Part shown: piece by piece, positions 62,345-64,000 of the stretch
Layout of the letters: every line of letters starts with the position of its first letter
Numbering within the stretch: position 1 is the stretch's first letter
DNA from: Gammaproteobacteria bacterium
Lineage (GTDB): Bacteria > Pseudomonadota > Gammaproteobacteria > Steroidobacterales > Steroidobacteraceae
Assembly: GCA_018970145.1 (NCBI GenBank)
Contig: JAGWWY010000002.1
Location: 1-64,000 of the forward strand
Reading direction: 5' to 3'
Length of the DNA stretch: 64,000 nt
The notes under the pieces: model-generated
Told to the model about the DNA's origin: nothing
Seen by the model: the letters and a program-made list of their open reading frames with translations, nothing else
The model's database searches: none
Translations under genes and position numbers: made by a program

Positions 62345-62374
62345 TGCGTAATCCATGTCAATAAAAATTACGCA
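62345..62374. promoter_or_regulatory. 30-bp inverted repeat, copy D (TGCGTA-N18-TACGCA)
   Basis: Arms TGCGTA (62345-62350) and TACGCA (62369-62374), extended by AT on each inner side to perfect 8-bp arms, with the same 18 bases between the 6-bp cores as in copies A to C. It lies in the 246-base gap (62247-62492) between the TonB receptor and the MFS transporter genes, about 98 bases from one start and 118 from the other. The rest of that gap shows no further clear feature. Confidence 0.78.
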
Positions 62375-62492
62375 AAGTGACGTTATCTCGATCCGAGGAC
62401 TGCTAATATCGCAGCGGAGTGGTTCTTTTGCCACGAATCCGCCCGATAGAGCGGAGTGCTGCAGGTTCAGACCGGAGCGGCGAGGAGGGGGC

Positions 62493-63824
62493 ATGACATC
62501 GGAGACGGGGGATCCAGGCGAGAGCGTCGCCGAAACGGCCGTCAGCAGGCGTCCGGGCGGCTACGCTTGGTACGTTGCCGTCGTGCTGTTCTTCGTTTAC
62601 CTCGTCAACTACGTCGACCGTTCCGTCCTTAATGTGCTCTCGCAACTGGTGAAGGACGATCTCGGCGCATCCGATACCGTGATGGGTTTTCTGGTCGGGC
62701 CCGCGTTTGCTGTGTTTTATGCACTCGCTGGTATCCCGATTGCGCGTTATGCCGATCGATCCAATCGAATCCGCATCATTGCGATCGGTTGTTTGGTTTG
62801 GAGCGGCTTTACGGTGGCGACGGCCTATGCGCAAACGTGGCAGCAGTTGGCGTGGTTCCGTATCGGGGTTGGCATTGGCGAGGCCGCTTTTCTGGCACCT
62901 GCGTACTCCATCCTCGCCGATTATTTCCCGGTTCGCTATCGGACTCGGGCGCTGTCGCTATTGGGGTTGGCTGTCTATTTTGGGCAGGTGACCGGTATGG
63001 TGACCGGCGCGATGCTCGGCGCCTCGCTCGGTTGGCGTGATGTGTTCATTTACGCGGGGCTCCCGGGTATCGCGGTGGCGATGATCGCGTGGCTGACGGT
63101 ACGAGAGCCGGTGCGCGGCGCGCAGGACTCGATCGAGAGAGCAACCGAAGGGCTCCGCCTCGACCTGTGGGGGGCGATCCGACAACTATGGGCGTATCGG
63201 AGTTTTCGCAAACTTTGCTTTGGAACCGCACTGGGCGTGTTTGGTGGTCAGGCGTTCGCCGGTTGGTCCGCACCGTTTCTGATGCGTTCGCACGGCGTTG
63301 ATCTTGTCGCCATCGGGACCGTATTCGCACCGCCATATCTGTTGTCGGCACTCATCGGCACCGTCCTGGCAGGTTTTGTCGCCGATCGCCTCGTTCGGCG
63401 TAATCTCAATGTGCCGGTTAAAGCGTCGAGCTATGCGCTCGGTCTAGCGACCGCGATCCTGTGCATGGCCTGCTGGGTCCCGAGTTTCACATGGCTCGTA
63501 ATTTTGACGATTCCGATGGGGTTGGTCGGGGGCGGTTGGGTGTTGCCGATGCAGTCGAGTACTCAAAACGCACTGCCGCCGGAGTTGCGTGCGACGGGAA
63601 TCGCCGTCTTTTGGTTTGTCGTCAATTTGGTCGGTATCGCTGGTGGCCCCTGGTTCACGGGCTTCGCTTCGGATCTTCTGGCAGTCCGGTTCGGCAACGA
63701 CTCTCTGCGTTACGCCTTGTTGCTCGCCGTTTCGGTGAGCTTCATCGGAGCGGCCATCATTCGATCGGCGGGAAGGCAACTGCATGCAGAGGCCCTGTCG
63801 ATGGGTATTCAGCACCGGGGTTGA
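62493..63824 (+). CDS. MFS transporter
   Basis: A 443-aa 12-helix major facilitator. After a soluble N-terminus of about 25 residues the first helix is WYVAVVLFFVYLVNYVDRS. The motif between helices 2 and 3 reads IARYADRSNR, and the second half begins near RKLCFGTALGVFGG. The NYVDRS and GLPGIAVAMIAWLTV segments are typical of the hexuronate/phthalate/aromatic-acid type. It may move the substrate taken up by the divergent TonB receptor across the inner membrane. The ATG at 62493 follows GAGGAGGGGG; the frame is open earlier but runs through the promoter. Confidence 0.91.
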   Translation: MTSETGDPGESVAETAVSRRPGGYAWYVAVVLFFVYLVNYVDRSVLNVLSQLVKDDLGASDTVMGFLVGPAFAVFYALAGIPIARYADRSNRIRIIAIGCLVWSGFTVATAYAQTWQQLAWFRIGVGIGEAAFLAPAYSILADYFPVRYRTRALSLLGLAVYFGQVTGMVTGAMLGASLGWRDVFIYAGLPGIAVAMIAWLTVREPVRGAQDSIERATEGLRLDLWGAIRQLWAYRSFRKLCFGTALGVFGGQAFAGWSAPFLMRSHGVDLVAIGTVFAPPYLLSALIGTVLAGFVADRLVRRNLNVPVKASSYALGLATAILCMACWVPSFTWLVILTIPMGLVGGGWVLPMQSSTQNALPPELRATGIAVFWFVVNLVGIAGGPWFTGFASDLLAVRFGNDSLRYALLLAVSVSFIGAAIIRSAGRQLHAEALSMGIQHRG

Positions 63825-63826
63825 AC

Positions 63827-64000
63827 ATGACTAGCGCCAAACAGCTTACCTTGAACTTCGCCGACCTGTTGCAGCTCGTGGCGAGCACCGTTCCCGAGCG
63901 AACGGCGTTAATCTGCGGCGATGAACGCATCAGCTTCGCCGAGTTGTCCACTCGTAGTGAGGCCTTGGCGGCCTACCTGCACAGCAAGGGTCTCGTCGCC
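63827..64000 (+). CDS. AMP-dependent acyl-CoA ligase, N-terminus (partial)
   Basis: An open frame from the ATG at 63827 to the window end, 58 codons without a stop. The translation contains FADLLQLVASTVPERTALICGDERISFAELSTRSEALAAYL, the usual N-terminal pattern (VPERTALI...R.SFAELS) of acyl-CoA synthetases. It starts 2 bases after the MFS stop, so it is in the same operon. Only the N-terminus is seen, so the substrate is unknown. Confidence 0.83.
   Translation, partial: MTSAKQLTLNFADLLQLVASTVPERTALICGDERISFAELSTRSEALAAYLHSKGLVA

Noticed and set aside
1..64000. Mobile elements, integrase, CRISPR array, tRNA or rRNA genes
   Set aside because: No transposase or integrase motif, no terminal inverted repeats around a gene, no regularly spaced repeat array and no RNA gene pattern were found on reading the sequence.

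Overview
The window reads as a chromosomal segment of a Gram-negative bacterium, probably a GC-rich proteobacterium. Two TonB-dependent receptors, a tripartite RND pump with a TolC-type channel and several exported enzymes require an outer membrane. Genus cannot be decided from the sequence. Coding density is very high: about 53 genes, many overlapping by 4 bases (ATGA), and no stretch over 300 bases without a gene. I saw no tRNA, rRNA, IS element, prophage or CRISPR array.

Layout. (1) 1-4003: coenzyme F420 biosynthesis, with the end of cofE, cofD, and one gene fusing CofC to both FO-synthase halves (CofG and CofH). A luciferase-like, probably F420-dependent oxidoreductase converges on it (3984-5009). 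(2) 5023-13356: a sulfide/persulfide module with a BigR/SqrR-type ArsR repressor, persulfide-dioxygenase-like hydrolase, DUF2892 membrane protein, RND adaptor, RND permease, genuine sulfide:quinone oxidoreductase and TolC-like channel. (3) 13362-16666: a Rieske oxygenase, an SDR and a coniferyl-type aldehyde dehydrogenase. (4) 16879-22646: beta-oxidation operon (alpha-methylacyl-CoA racemase, acyl-CoA dehydrogenase, thiolase, FadB). (5) 27725-22668, minus: acetaldehyde dehydrogenase, 4-hydroxy-2-oxovalerate aldolase, SDR and arylsulfatase, all joined by 4-base overlaps. (6) 27834-30018: SnoaL-like protein and exported amidase. (7) 37280-30005, minus: three SDRs, a TonB receptor, an old yellow enzyme and an alkylsulfatase-like metallohydrolase. 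(8) 37437-42028: acyl-CoA ligase, amidohydrolase, KshA-like Rieske oxygenase, SDR, then an opposing flavin oxidoreductase. (9) 43528-56881: an HsaC-type extradiol dioxygenase followed by a recognisable steroid C/D-ring set (ipdA, ipdB, ipdC, echA20, fadA6, two acyl-CoA dehydrogenase pairs, two SDRs, a MaoC hydratase). (10) 56899-63824: two Lrp/AsnC regulators, a GMC oxidoreductase, a TonB receptor and an MFS transporter, then the start of another acyl-CoA ligase.

Taken together, most of the window from 16.8 kb on fits uptake and complete degradation of a steroid or similar polycyclic terpenoid: outer-membrane receptors, sulfatases to remove sulfate groups, ring oxygenases and SDRs, side-chain beta-oxidation, meta-cleavage, HIP-CoA ring opening, and the terminal aldolase/dehydrogenase. 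Several expected partners (HsaA, HsaB, HsaD, HsaE, KstD) are not in the window.

The most interesting unexplained signal is a 30-bp inverted repeat, T(T/G)CGTA-N18-T(A/G)CG(A/C)A, at four catabolic operon starts or divergent promoter regions (16800, 27784, 37314, 62345), with a degraded fifth copy at 43393. It looks like the operator of one regulator controlling the whole catabolic set; no obvious cognate TetR-type repressor is encoded here.
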